Positions 1 to 7,939 of a stretch of 56,279 bases of DNA are shown piece after piece; within the stretch, counting starts at the first letter, position 1; the number at the start of each line of letters is the position of its first letter. A program made the position numbers and the translations under genes. The stretch covers positions 1 to 56,279 of the forward strand of contig JACPRD010000054.1 in NCBI GenBank assembly GCA_016190145.1, in the 5' to 3' direction. The notes beneath the pieces were generated by a model. The model did not search any database. It was given only the letters and a program-made list of their open reading frames with translations, and was not told the origin of the DNA. The DNA is from Planctomycetota bacterium. Its GTDB lineage: Bacteria > Planctomycetota > MHYJ01 > WSZJ01.

Positions 1-265
1 CCTCGACGGGGTCGGCGGGGCGGGGGTGGGGCTGGGGACGGCCGGAGGCGGCGTGCTTCAGGATCCCCCAGAGCCACGCCCGGAACTCGCCCTTGGCAGG
101 GTCGAAGCTCCCGAACGACTCGTAGACGCGGACCACCGCGTCATGGACGAGGTCGAGGGCGCTCTCCTCGTCCCGGCGCCAGTGGCGGCGGACGGCGTCC
201 ACCAGCGCGAGGTATTCGCGTTCGAGGAGGGCGCCGGGATCGGGCCTGGATTTTCCGGTTCCCAC
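1..265 (-). CDS. ECF-type RNA polymerase sigma factor, N-terminal part (runs off the left edge)
   Basis: Only the first 88 codons are in the window. The reading frame begins at a GTG (265-263), with a GGAGG about 14 bases upstream. The visible protein matches sigma-70 region 2: an acidic helix with EREYLALVDAVRRHW, then SALDLVHDAVVRVYES and FDPAKGEFRAWLWGILKH. The spacing and the (F/L)xxWLWGIL pattern are typical of ECF sigma factors, which bind core RNA polymerase and the -10 element. Regions 3 and 4 would lie beyond position 1. It starts 33 bases after the stop of the secreted coiled-coil gene, so the two are probably co-transcribed with the sigma gene second. That is the reverse of the usual sigma/anti-sigma order. 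The start codon is uncertain because the SD is distant; the family call rests on region 2 alone. Confidence 0.72.
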   Translation of the reverse strand, partial: MGTGKSRPDPGALLEREYLALVDAVRRHWRRDEESALDLVHDAVVRVYESFGSFDPAKGEFRAWLWGILKHAASGRPQPHPRPADPVE

Positions 266-297
266 GCGCGGGCGCCGCCCCTCCTTCCCGAGGACCG

Positions 298-1023
298 CTA
301 CTTGTTCTCGTCGTCGGAATCGCCGCCGCCGTCGACGACGACGCCGCCCCACACCTGGTTCTTCTTGACCAGCTCATCGTACTTCGCGGCCTGCTCCGTC
401 GTCATCACCGCCTTGACCTTCTCGTTCATTTCCTCGTTCAGCTTCTGGTAGTCCGGCAGTTCCGCGTCTTCGTCCACCGCGGCGCCCGTCCACCCCGAGG
501 ACATCTTCGTCCAGTACTCCGCGAAGATCTCCGCGATCTGGCTCTTCTGCTGCTCCGTCAGCTCCAGCTTCTGCGCGAGCTGCCCGGCCCAGGCCTTCGC
601 CGACAGGTCCATCTGCTTCCGGTAGAGCTTCGACTGTTTCTCCTTGTCCGCCTTCTCCTTGGCCGCCAGCGCGTCCGTCACGGCCTTCGCGAGTTCTTCC
701 GTCGCCGCCGGACGGGCCATGTGGCCTGTTCCCGCCGCCGGAGCCCCGTTCGCCGCCGCACCGGCGTCCGCCGCCACCGATGTCCTGAGACGGGCGACGT
801 CCTCCCGGAGCCTGATCATCTCTTCGTGGACTACCGCGATCGTCGCCGGCGCGCCGGTCGACGTCTCCAGTCCCGCGGCGCCGGTGGCGTTCTCGACGCG
901 CGCGACGCGGTCGTCGAGGGAGACGAAGGAAGCGTTCATGCGGCGGAATTCGACGGCCGCGAACGTGAAGGTCGAGCCGAGGCCGACGCAGGCGAGGAGT
1001 GCGATTCCGGTGAGGCGTGTCAT
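298..1023 (-). CDS. Membrane-anchored coiled-coil protein with a Spy/ZraP-like C-terminal segment
   Basis: A 241-residue protein with one hydrophobic segment (residues 4-24) that acts as a signal anchor. It is followed by a coiled coil (about 35-85), an Ala-rich linker, and a Lys/Glu-rich helical part (110-225) with LELTEQQKSQIAEIF and later MTTEQAAKYDELV. The L-T-x-x-Q motif followed by a second TTEQ helix recalls LTXXQ periplasmic proteins (Spy/CpxP/ZraP). The tail is acidic (GGGDSDDENK). It sits directly upstream of an ECF sigma gene on the same strand and may sense an envelope signal for it, which is inference. A 174-base gap separates it from the divergent kinase gene, and that gap must hold both promoters. 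The SD in front of ATG 1023 is weak. Confidence 0.75.
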   Translation of the reverse strand: MTRLTGIALLACVGLGSTFTFAAVEFRRMNASFVSLDDRVARVENATGAAGLETSTGAPATIAVVHEEMIRLREDVARLRTSVAADAGAAANGAPAAGTGHMARPAATEELAKAVTDALAAKEKADKEKQSKLYRKQMDLSAKAWAGQLAQKLELTEQQKSQIAEIFAEYWTKMSSGWTGAAVDEDAELPDYQKLNEEMNEKVKAVMTTEQAAKYDELVKKNQVWGGVVVDGGGDSDDENK

Positions 1024-1197
1024 CTCGGGTCTCCAAAGGGCGACCAGGAACGGGGCGGCATCCGGTCACTCTTGCTTCACGGGCGCCGGAAGGTTGCAGG
1101 AATTCCGGGATTTCCCGCGCGGGCCTCTTCCAATTCATTCGCAGGATCCGTCTCCGGCCCGTATCAATCAGGGCCCGCTGTACGATGTCCCGATCCC

Positions 1198-3066
1198 ATG
1201 CCTGTCGAACCTCCTGGCGACGTGAAACCGCACCTCGGCGATCCCCGGCGCCGACTGGGGCGTCACATCCTGGTCGAGCGGATCGGCAAGGGCGGCCAGA
1301 GCGAAGTCTGGCGCGCCTGGGACGAGGCGCTGGCGCGGTACGTGGCGATCAAGATCCTGCGGGACGCCGACGCGGAGGACGTGGCGCGGTTCCGCCGCGA
1401 GGCGAACATCGTCGGCCGCCTGAACCACCCGAACATCGCGCCGGTATTCGCGATGGACCACGAGGGGGACCGGTGCTGGATCGCGATGCAGCTCGTGGAC
1501 GGAGCGACGATCGACGCCTGCGATGCGCCCCTCACGCGGAAGCTCGGGTGGGTGCGCGACGCGGCGAGGGCGCTGGAGTTCGCGCACGCGCAGGGGATCG
1601 TGCACCGCGACATGAAGCCGTCGAACGTGATGATCGACCCCGACGGGCGCGCGTTCCTCCTCGACTTCGGGATCGCACGGCCGCTCCGGCGCGGGGCCAC
1701 CGTGACCCAGACGGACATGCTCGTGGGGACGCCGGCCTTCATGTCCCCGGAACAGGCGCGAGGGCGCCGCGTGGACGCGCGAAGCGACGTCTACGGCCTG
1801 GGCGCGACGCTCTACCGCCTCGCGACGCACAGCGATCCGTTCTACAGCGAAGACCCGATGCAGCTCCTGCTCAAGGTGGCCAACGAGACGCCGCCCCGCC
1901 CGCGCACTCTCGAGCCCAGCATTCCGCGGGCCGTCGAAGACATCATCCGGATCGCCATGTCCAAGGACCCGGGCCGGCGCTACGCCACCGCCGCGGAACT
2001 CGCGGACCAGATCGATCTCTATCTCGCGGGGAAGCGGGTGCGCGGGGCACCCCGCGACCCCGTGCGGATTCCGCAGGGCGCCTGGATCGCCGCGTTCGCC
2101 CTCGTCGCCGTCGCCGCCGTCGCGTGGGCCCTCTTCCGCCCCGGCCCCAGGGACCCTTCACCAGGCCCGCCCCCCGCGAACGCGCCCGCCGCCGGCCACG
2201 CCCTCGACTACGCGCGCTCGATCATCGAGTCCCTCTATCGCCAGTCAGACCTCAAACCCGAGATCCGCGCGCGCCGCGTCCAGGACGCCCGCGAAAACCT
2301 CGCCGCGGCCCTCCTCGCCCGCCCGGGCGACCCCGCCGCCCTGCTCGAGGCCGCGCGCCTCGAGGCCATCGCCGGTACCGCGGACGCCGCCCTCGCCGCG
2401 GCCGACGCCGCCGTCGCCGCCGATCCCGAATCCCCCATGGCCCGCCTCCTCCGCGCCCGCCTTCGCTTCAAACGCGCCCTCGCCCTCAAGACCCGCCGCA
2501 TCGCCGCCCTCGAACCCGCCGGCACCGACGCGGCCAGCTTCGCCCGCCTCGCCTCCGAAGCCGCCACTCCGCCTCCCGAAGTCCGCCGCGCCTTCGCCGA
2601 AGCCGACGAAGACCTCGCCACCTTCCGCAGCTCCGCCGTCGGCGGCCAGGAAGCCGAGGCCGCTTTCGCAATAGGCCTCGATCACTTCAACGCCGGTCGC
2701 TTCGCCGAAGCCGCCATTGCCCTCGCCGCCGCCACCGACTCCCCCTGGGTCGGCGCCGATGCCCAGCTGCTCCTCGGCATCGCCGCCTACGTCGCCGGCG
2801 ATTTCAGCAAGGGGGAAGCGGCGCTCGCGCAGGGCGGGCGCGGGGACGAGGCGGTGGCGACGCGGCTCCTCCTCTCGATGCTGCTCGCGATGGAGGGATT
2901 CCGGCAGACGCCGGGAAGCGCCGCGGCGCTCTTCGTCGACAAGCTGATCCAGAGGAACTTCAGCGAACTCGTGAAACTGCGGCCGCGGTCGGCGGACTGG
3001 CTGCAGGTCGTGCCGATGTCGAGATTCTGGAGGGGGGCGTTCGCGCGGTGGATCGGCGGGCGTTAG
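1198..3066 (+). CDS. Transmembrane Ser/Thr protein kinase with C-terminal helical repeats
   Basis: A 622-residue Hanks-type kinase. The glycine loop is IGKGGQSEVW (29-38), the ATP-anchoring Lys is in VAIK (Lys52), the catalytic loop is HRDMKPSN (HRD 136-138), the metal motif is DFG (156-158) and the APE equivalent is SPE. Key residues are intact, so it should be active. After the kinase a single membrane helix (about 294-313) places the rest of the chain outside the cytoplasm. That part is very Ala/Arg-rich and looks like degenerate TPR helices, with several A-A-L-A-x-x-P type turns. I chose ATG 1198 because the kinase fold starts about 20 residues later; upstream codons in frame look non-coding. 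The TAG stop overlaps the TAA of the convergent transporter gene by two bases. The substrate is unknown. Confidence 0.9.
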   Translation: MPVEPPGDVKPHLGDPRRRLGRHILVERIGKGGQSEVWRAWDEALARYVAIKILRDADAEDVARFRREANIVGRLNHPNIAPVFAMDHEGDRCWIAMQLVDGATIDACDAPLTRKLGWVRDAARALEFAHAQGIVHRDMKPSNVMIDPDGRAFLLDFGIARPLRRGATVTQTDMLVGTPAFMSPEQARGRRVDARSDVYGLGATLYRLATHSDPFYSEDPMQLLLKVANETPPRPRTLEPSIPRAVEDIIRIAMSKDPGRRYATAAELADQIDLYLAGKRVRGAPRDPVRIPQGAWIAAFALVAVAAVAWALFRPGPRDPSPGPPPANAPAAGHALDYARSIIESLYRQSDLKPEIRARRVQDARENLAAALLARPGDPAALLEAARLEAIAGTADAALAAADAAVAADPESPMARLLRARLRFKRALALKTRRIAALEPAGTDAASFARLASEAATPPPEVRRAFAEADEDLATFRSSAVGGQEAEAAFAIGLDHFNAGRFAEAAIALAAATDSPWVGADAQLLLGIAAYVAGDFSKGEAALAQGGRGDEAVATRLLLSMLLAMEGFRQTPGSAAALFVDKLIQRNFSELVKLRPRSADWLQVVPMSRFWRGAFARWIGGR

Positions 3067-4040
3067 GTGTTTTCGAGACGCCGCCGGGTCACTCGTCCCC
3101 TCACCCCGCCGCCCGTCACCGCCAGCATCAGCCCCACAAGCGCCAGCGCTCCCCCGGCGATCTCCTGCGCCGTCACCGCGAACACGAACGTCGCCGGAAA
3201 GAGCGCGACCAGCACCACCTTGGAGACCGTCGCGAGCGGCGGATTCAGGAACACCGTGAACCCCACCGACGATGCCGGCAGGTGCTTGAGCAACCACGTC
3301 CACAGCGCGAATCCGAGAACGGTGCACGGCAACGACAGGTAGAGCAGCGCCCCCCACCCGGGAACGTCGAGCCGGCTCCACGGCCCCCACGCGCGCGGCA
3401 CCAGAGGCAGGAGCATCGCGCTTCCCAGCAGCACCGACAGGTATGTCCAGAGCAGCGGCCCCACGCGCGCCGCGGGGCGCTTGCTCAGAACCGAAAAGAG
3501 CGACCAGCTGAGCGGCGCGAGCACCGTCACCGCGATCGCGAGCGCGTACGCCCGCGAACCCTGCCCCCGCCGGGAGAGCGCCACGACCGCCATTCCCGAG
3601 AGCGCCACGGCGAAGCCCGCGAGGCGGCGGCGCGTGAGCCGCTCGCCGAGGAAACCCGCGGCGAGCAACATCACGAACAGCGGGAGAAGCGCCGTCGTCA
3701 GCGCGGCGATCGGCGCCGGAACCCCGTGCTCCTGCCCGTAGTACAGCGCCAGGTTGTACGCCGGCACCGAAAACGCCCCGCAGGCGAGCAGGCGCGGCCA
3801 CTCGGCGCGCACGGCCTCCAGCGACTCCCGCGCGTGAAACCCGAAGCAGTACACCGCGCACACGAGCGCCGCCGGCAGGAACCGCGCCACCGTCAGCCCG
3901 ATCGCGTCGAACCGCGCCGCCGACACGTCGCTTCCCAGCAGATACCCGATCGCAATGAAGCTGTTACTCCACACGGCGAACAGCACGAACGTCGCCGTCG
4001 CGACGAGGAGGCGGCCGGGGCGGTGTGCGGGGGGGTGCAA
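3063..4040 (-). CDS. EamA/DMT-family transporter
   Basis: A 325-residue integral membrane protein with about ten hydrophobic helices in two similar halves, the architecture of drug/metabolite transporters (EamA family). The first helix carries FVLFAVWSNSFIAIG. The second half starts near ALSGMAVVALSRRGQG and ends with ALALVGLMLAVTGGGV. The length fits the family (280-320). Substrates of EamA proteins vary (amino acids, metabolites, drugs) and cannot be read from sequence. Its stop overlaps the stop of the convergent kinase gene (ttag at 3063-3066), leaving no room for an intergenic terminator. The start at 4040 is the longest; a few residues could be lost. Confidence 0.85.
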   Translation of the reverse strand: MHPPAHRPGRLLVATATFVLFAVWSNSFIAIGYLLGSDVSAARFDAIGLTVARFLPAALVCAVYCFGFHARESLEAVRAEWPRLLACGAFSVPAYNLALYYGQEHGVPAPIAALTTALLPLFVMLLAAGFLGERLTRRRLAGFAVALSGMAVVALSRRGQGSRAYALAIAVTVLAPLSWSLFSVLSKRPAARVGPLLWTYLSVLLGSAMLLPLVPRAWGPWSRLDVPGWGALLYLSLPCTVLGFALWTWLLKHLPASSVGFTVFLNPPLATVSKVVLVALFPATFVFAVTAQEIAGGALALVGLMLAVTGGGVRGRVTRRRLENT

Positions 4041-4102
4041 GGGGGCGAAGTGTAGCCGGACGTCCGCCCGCCGCCGCCGGATTCCTGAGAACGCCGCGCG
4101 CC

Positions 4103-4828
4103 CTACTTCGGAACCGCCTTCGCGTCGAACCCCCGCTTCTCACACTCCACCTCCCACCGCCGCACTCCCGCGACCCCGATCTTCGAACCCGCCGCGGCAA
4201 GCCCGCCTTTCAGGTCCACCTTGAGCGCGCATCCCGCCTCGCGCGAGAACGACACCTTCCCGCTCTTGAACTGCTCGCGCGGAATCTCCTTCTCCGATCC
4301 CTTCGGCGGATCCGACGTGTCCATCTTCAGCTTCGCGCACGCGTCCCCCTCGACCTGCTCCGAGCCGTCCGCCTTCATCTCCAGCTCCTCGTCCGGCACG
4401 AGGTGCAGCGTCCGCTTCCATGAATTCCCCTTCGCCGGCGCCGTGTGAAACACCAGCTCGAGCCAGACGCGCGGCCCCGTCGGATCGGGCATCAGGTCCG
4501 CCGCGTTGTTCTTCACGGTCGTGCCTTTCTCGATCTTCACGTCGCACGTCTTCGGCCAGTCCTCCAGCGAGCATTTCTGGATCTCGCCCTCCGGCCCCAC
4601 CGTCGCCGTGAACGTCACGCCCTTGAGCGCCGCGTACTTCACCAGCCCGCTCAGGCAGTCCTTGCTCTTCGCCGAGTCGTACTTCGCCTTCCCGCCCGAG
4701 TCCGCCGTGGTCTCGACCTCGATCTGTTCGACGGTGAACGTCCAGGTCGACTTGCCTTCGCCCGACGCCGTGCACGTGCCCCTGATCCTGAGCGACTCAA
4801 CCTGAGTCGTGGTGTCCGGCATGTCCAC
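4103..4828 (-). CDS. Secreted protein of unknown function, downstream part after an in-frame TGA
   Basis: This frame encodes about 241 residues of soluble, beta-rich, Lys/Asp/Glu-rich protein with five Cys (for example GTCTASG, CSLEDWPKTCDV, EGDACAKL, REAGCALKV, WEVECEKR). I do not recognise the family. The frame has no signal peptide of its own. However, directly upstream in the same frame lies a good signal peptide with an SD, separated only by one TGA (4834-4832). The simplest reading is one gene of about 290 codons with a nonsense codon, or a sequencing error. Reinitiation is possible: the GAGG formed around the TGA sits 7 bases before ATG 4822. GTG 4828 has no usable SD. If the whole gene is real, the product is exported. 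Confidence 0.6.
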   Translation of the reverse strand: MDMPDTTTQVESLRIRGTCTASGEGKSTWTFTVEQIEVETTADSGGKAKYDSAKSKDCLSGLVKYAALKGVTFTATVGPEGEIQKCSLEDWPKTCDVKIEKGTTVKNNAADLMPDPTGPRVWLELVFHTAPAKGNSWKRTLHLVPDEELEMKADGSEQVEGDACAKLKMDTSDPPKGSEKEIPREQFKSGKVSFSREAGCALKVDLKGGLAAAGSKIGVAGVRRWEVECEKRGFDAKAVPK

Positions 4829-4831
4829 GCC

Positions 4832-4972
4832 TCAGGGGAATTTCTTCTTGCCGGTGTTCGTGGTGGTTTCGGAAGAAAACTTCCAGGTGACGGTAGTGCC
4901 GGGCTGAGTGTCGCCGGCGGAAGTCGGAAGGGCGAGGGCGGCGAGCGCGGCGGCGAGGGCGATGCGTTTCAT
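4832..4972 (-). pseudogene. Signal-peptide 5' segment of the same gene, ended by an in-frame TGA
   Basis: ATG 4972 is preceded by CCGGAG 6 bases upstream. It begins a classic signal peptide (MKRIALAAALAALALPTSAG, cleavage after TSA), followed by a beta-like stretch containing TVTWKFSSETTTNTGKKKFP, then TGA at 4834-4832. The frame continues without another stop for 243 codons. The signal peptide, good SD and matching residue style on both sides indicate one original secreted protein. The TGA replaces a sense codon between Pro and Gly-Val-Asp; a Trp (TGG) or Arg (CGA) codon would need one change. On its own this 46-residue piece has no evident function. Confidence 0.55.
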
Positions 4973-5101
4973 CGGTGGCTCCGGGGAAGTGCGGGCGGTG
5001 CGCCGCATCGTAACGAATCCGGGAGGGGGCCGGAAAGCCGCCTCGGCGCCGCCGGGGTTGATCCCCTTCGGCGCCGACCCTACGATGGAGCCCCCGCACC
5101 G

Positions 5102-5725
5102 ATGCTCATCGCCTTCCACAAGCCGTTCGGCGTCCTCTCGCAGTTCACCGGCGACGGCTCGCCGAGCCGGGCCCTCGCGGAATTCGGGTTTCCGAGGGGC
5201 GTCTATCCCATCGGCAGGCTCGATGCCGACTCCGAAGGCCTGCTGCTCCTGAGCGACGAACCCGCCTGGAACGAGCGCCTGCTGCATCCGCGCCGCGCGC
5301 ACGAGCGCGAGTACCGGGCGCAGGTCGAGGGGATTCCGACGGCGGAGGCGTTGAAGCGGCTGTCGCGCGGCGTTTCGATCCAGGGCCGGAAGACGCTGCC
5401 CTGCCGCGCGTGGCTGCTGGAGCCGCAGCCGCGGATTCCTCCGCGAGTACCGCCGATCCGGTTTCGCAGAAGCGTGCCGGACTGCTGGATCGGCCTGGAG
5501 CTGATCGAGGGCAGGAACCGCCAGGTACGGCGCATGACGGCCGCCGTCGGGCATCCGACGCTGCGCCTCCAGCGCGTGCGGATCGGCGGACTGAATCTGG
5601 GCGACCTGCGCGCCGGCGAGTGGCGGATCCTGTCGGCGGAAGAACGGGCGTCGGCAGCTGAATCCCGGGCCCGCGGAGCCACGCCCGCCGCCCTCCCGCG
5701 GAAGTCAACGCGCCCGCTAACGTGA
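5102..5725 (+). CDS. rluE: 23S rRNA pseudouridine synthase of the RluE/RsuA family
   Basis: A 207-residue RsuA/RluB/E/F-type pseudouridine synthase that isomerises a uridine in rRNA. The signature IGRLDADSEGLLLLSDE contains the catalytic Asp (Asp41). Motif III is present as LIEGRNRQVRRMTAAVGHPTLRLQRVRIGGL. The N-terminus goes straight into FHKPFGVLSQF with no S4 domain, which is the RluE arrangement. I chose ATG 5102 because the fold starts at once; the long upstream extension in this frame is antisense to a secreted gene. The last 25 residues are low-complexity. The RluE assignment over other short members rests on the missing S4 domain and the motif match. Confidence 0.86.
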   Translation: MLIAFHKPFGVLSQFTGDGSPSRALAEFGFPRGVYPIGRLDADSEGLLLLSDEPAWNERLLHPRRAHEREYRAQVEGIPTAEALKRLSRGVSIQGRKTLPCRAWLLEPQPRIPPRVPPIRFRRSVPDCWIGLELIEGRNRQVRRMTAAVGHPTLRLQRVRIGGLNLGDLRAGEWRILSAEERASAAESRARGATPAALPRKSTRPLT

Positions 5726-5843
5726 GAGCTACCGGGACGGACCCTTACCGCTGAGCCTCTTCTCCCTGTGAACGATCCGCGATCTCCGGAACTTCCGCCC
5801 GCCCGCCGCGTCCAATCGGCCTGAACCCCCGGAGGATTCCGCC

Positions 5844-6632
5844 ATGAAAACGATCTTCGCCGTCCTGTCGTTCGTCCTCGCCGTGACGCCGCCCGTGTCC
5901 GCCGACGACCGCCGGCCGGGGAAACCCGACGCGGAGGCCGTGAAAGAGCTGGTGAAAAACCTGGGATCGGAATCGGCCGACGCGCGGGACAGGGCCGAGG
6001 CGAGACTCGCCGGGATGGGCGCCGCGGTGCTCGAGGACCTGAAGCGCGAACGCGAAGGCGACCTCGGGAAGGACCCGGAAGTCCGCGCGCGTCTCGACAA
6101 GATCATCGCGAAGTTCGAGAGCGAGGCGGCGCGGACAATCCTGCGCGAGGCGGCCGTCAGGACCGCCGACACGTGGTGCGCCGCCCAGGTGTGCCCGCGG
6201 TGCGCGAAAAAGGGCGTATGGAAAGCCGAAGAGCTGACAGGCGAGTCCTTCGCCCGCCTCTTCCCCAGAACCATCTTCTTCTGGCTCCGCTGGACCTGCT
6301 GCCCTCCGGACAAGTACAAGCAGGTCCCCTCGGAGCTTCTCGCCGTCGGCTCGGCGCCGGACGAGACCGTGGAGCTCACCGACTACTCGAAGCTCCCCCG
6401 GCTCGATCCCTGGCTGGCGCCTGCGCTGACGGACGAGTCGGCGAAGGACCTGGGCGCGGCGATCGCCGGGCTCTGCCGCTGCATCGGTTCCGAACGGAAA
6501 CCGGTGTTCGCGCCGCCGGACGGGACGCTGGAGGTGCAGCCCTCCGGAGAGCGGACGTTCGACGCGGGCGGACTGATGATCCCGTTCTCTGCCGAAGGAC
6601 GGATGAAACCGCTGATCATCTACGCGAGGTAA
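5844..6632 (+). CDS. Secreted Cys-rich protein with N-terminal helical (HEAT-like) region
   Basis: A 262-residue protein starting at ATG 5844 with a clear GGAGG 10 bases upstream. Signal peptide: MKTIFAVLSFVLAVTPPVSA. Residues 30-105 are charged helices (VKELVKNLGSESADARDRAE, RARLDKIIAKFE) resembling one or two HEAT units. The second half has Cys pairs suggestive of metal or disulfide sites (WCAAQVCPRCAKKG, WTCCPPDKYK, LCRCIG). I do not recognise the C-terminal family. It stands alone between the pseudouridine synthase and a convergent esterase. The 3' flank holds two dispersed-repeat copies. Confidence 0.8.
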   Translation: MKTIFAVLSFVLAVTPPVSADDRRPGKPDAEAVKELVKNLGSESADARDRAEARLAGMGAAVLEDLKREREGDLGKDPEVRARLDKIIAKFESEAARTILREAAVRTADTWCAAQVCPRCAKKGVWKAEELTGESFARLFPRTIFFWLRWTCCPPDKYKQVPSELLAVGSAPDETVELTDYSKLPRLDPWLAPALTDESAKDLGAAIAGLCRCIGSERKPVFAPPDGTLEVQPSGERTFDAGGLMIPFSAEGRMKPLIIYAR

Positions 6633-6640
6633 GGGCCCGT

Positions 6641-6690
6641 CAGAGTTTGAGAAGATGTCGGTCTGGAATGCTCCGTCGGCGGGTCGGGGA
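6641..6690 (+). repeat. Partial copy of the CAGAGTTTGAGA repeat element
   Basis: CAGAGTTTGAGA, then GGTCTGGA and TGCTCCGTCGGCGGG follow in the same order as in the reverse complement of the large inverted repeat at 18644-18806. Here a stretch of about 20 bases between the blocks is missing and only one arm is present. It lies 8 bases after the stop of the secreted Cys-rich gene. Confidence 0.55.
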
Positions 6691-6739
6691 TCGTCTTCGG
6701 GGAAGAAAATGGTCGGGCATCGATCGGACAATGGACCTG

Positions 6740-6830
6740 GGTGGCCGGGGGAAGCGCTGATGCCCGAGGGCCAGGAAAACTCTCAATTCAGAGAGGATCG
6801 AGCCCAGGTGGTGGATCGGAGGTCCGACCG
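6740..6830 (+). repeat. Dispersed intergenic repeat A, copy 1
   Basis: This copy aligns, with about 30% divergence, to the reverse complement of 27740-27830. Shared blocks include GGCCGGGGGAAGCGCT, ATGCCC(A/G)AGGGCCA and GTGGATC. In both copies the block could encode a short peptide beginning MP(E/K)GQ(E/V)NSQ. The bases that differ are not concentrated at third positions, so coding is doubtful. The rest of 6633-6859 holds no gene. Confidence 0.6.
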
Positions 6831-6859
6831 CCGCGGGCGCTCGACTTCTTCACGCGCTC

Positions 6860-7735
6860 TCACTCCTTCCTCCGCAGGTGTTTCACGAAGAAATCAATCT
6901 GGTCCCCCCCGCCCTGGCCCACCTGCAGCTCGCAGCTCAGACCGAGCTTCTCCATCTCGGCCTTCAGGATCTCCCCGAACCTCTCGCTGTGAATCCCCGC
7001 TCCCGGTTTGTCGCCCGGCTGATCCTTGCCGTTGTAGACCACCCGGACGGGCGGATCGTCCTTCGTGAGGTGGTGGATGGGGGAGGCGTCCTCGTAGAGC
7101 TTCGCCGCCTTGTCCGTCTCGAGATCCGCCAGCGTGACATCGAAGAGTTTCTGAAGCGCGGGATGTTCGTGCGCCTTCCCGCCGATGTTCTTCCTGATCC
7201 ACCGCGGGTCGTACGAGCACTGCGCCTGCGTCCCGAGCGCGCACGTCAGCCGCGACGACTCGCGGGCCACCGGATCGTCGCTCTTCGGATCCGCCAGGTC
7301 ATCGTGAAACGCGAGCCAGAGGGAAATGCCCGCCCCCGCCGACCCGCCGGTCGCCGCAAACCGGTCCCGGTCCAGATTGAATTCCCCGGCTTTGCTCCGG
7401 AGGTACTGCACGGCCCGCGCCCCGTCGTGCATCTGCGCAGGGTATGGCGCAACATCCGTCAGCCGGTAGTTGATCGACGCCACCGAGATCCCGGCCGCCA
7501 GGCAGCCCGAAATGAGCCCCGGACTCACCCCCTCCTTGCTCCCCGCCCGGAAGCCGCCCCCATGAATGAAAACCACCAGCGGCGTCGGCGACTCCGACTT
7601 TGCTTTCCACAGGTCGAAGACGTTCCGCTCGTGCGGCCCGTACTTCTCGCCCGTGACGTCCGGCTTGAGTTTCTGGCCCCGCTCCTGCGCGGTTGCGATC
7701 CCGGTCACAAGGAGCAGAAGGACGAGCGGTTTCAT
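6860..7735 (-). CDS. Secreted alpha/beta-hydrolase (BD-FAE/carboxylesterase-like)
   Basis: A 291-residue protein with signal peptide MKPLVLLLLVTGIATAQ, so probably periplasmic. The hydrolase core is clear: oxyanion motif HGGGF in LVVFIHGGGFRAGS, then INYRLTDVAPYPAQMHDGARAV, and the nucleophile elbow ATGGSAGAG (G-x-S-x-G). The acid is probably the Asp in YNGKDQPGDKP. No convincing catalytic His appears where hydrolases usually have GxGH; the end reads GGGDQIDFFVKHLRRK, so His in FVKHL would be the only candidate. Activity is therefore uncertain. Esterase or polysaccharide-ester substrates are typical of the family. It is a single gene, convergent with the Cys-rich protein gene. Confidence 0.85.
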   Translation of the reverse strand: MKPLVLLLLVTGIATAQERGQKLKPDVTGEKYGPHERNVFDLWKAKSESPTPLVVFIHGGGFRAGSKEGVSPGLISGCLAAGISVASINYRLTDVAPYPAQMHDGARAVQYLRSKAGEFNLDRDRFAATGGSAGAGISLWLAFHDDLADPKSDDPVARESSRLTCALGTQAQCSYDPRWIRKNIGGKAHEHPALQKLFDVTLADLETDKAAKLYEDASPIHHLTKDDPPVRVVYNGKDQPGDKPGAGIHSERFGEILKAEMEKLGLSCELQVGQGGGDQIDFFVKHLRRKE

Positions 7736-7939
7736 CAGTCTCCCTCCCGGTCGGACGGCCTGGTCGCCTGGGGACGATTCCCGGGCGGCGATCGTACGCC
7801 CCTCGTCAACATTGAATCAAGCCGCTACCACTTCAGTCCGCACGCATCGCGAGACACCCTCGTGCGCGAGGTCGAGCCTGTACCGCCGAGCGCTGTCCCG
7901 ATCTTTATCCCCAGCCGGATCTCTTCTGCCCGGAGATCC

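Noticed and set aside
4820..4834. Selenocysteine recoding of the in-frame TGA
   Set aside because: The small hairpin after the TGA puts its loop only about five bases away, too close for a bacterial SECIS, and the protein resembles no selenoprotein.
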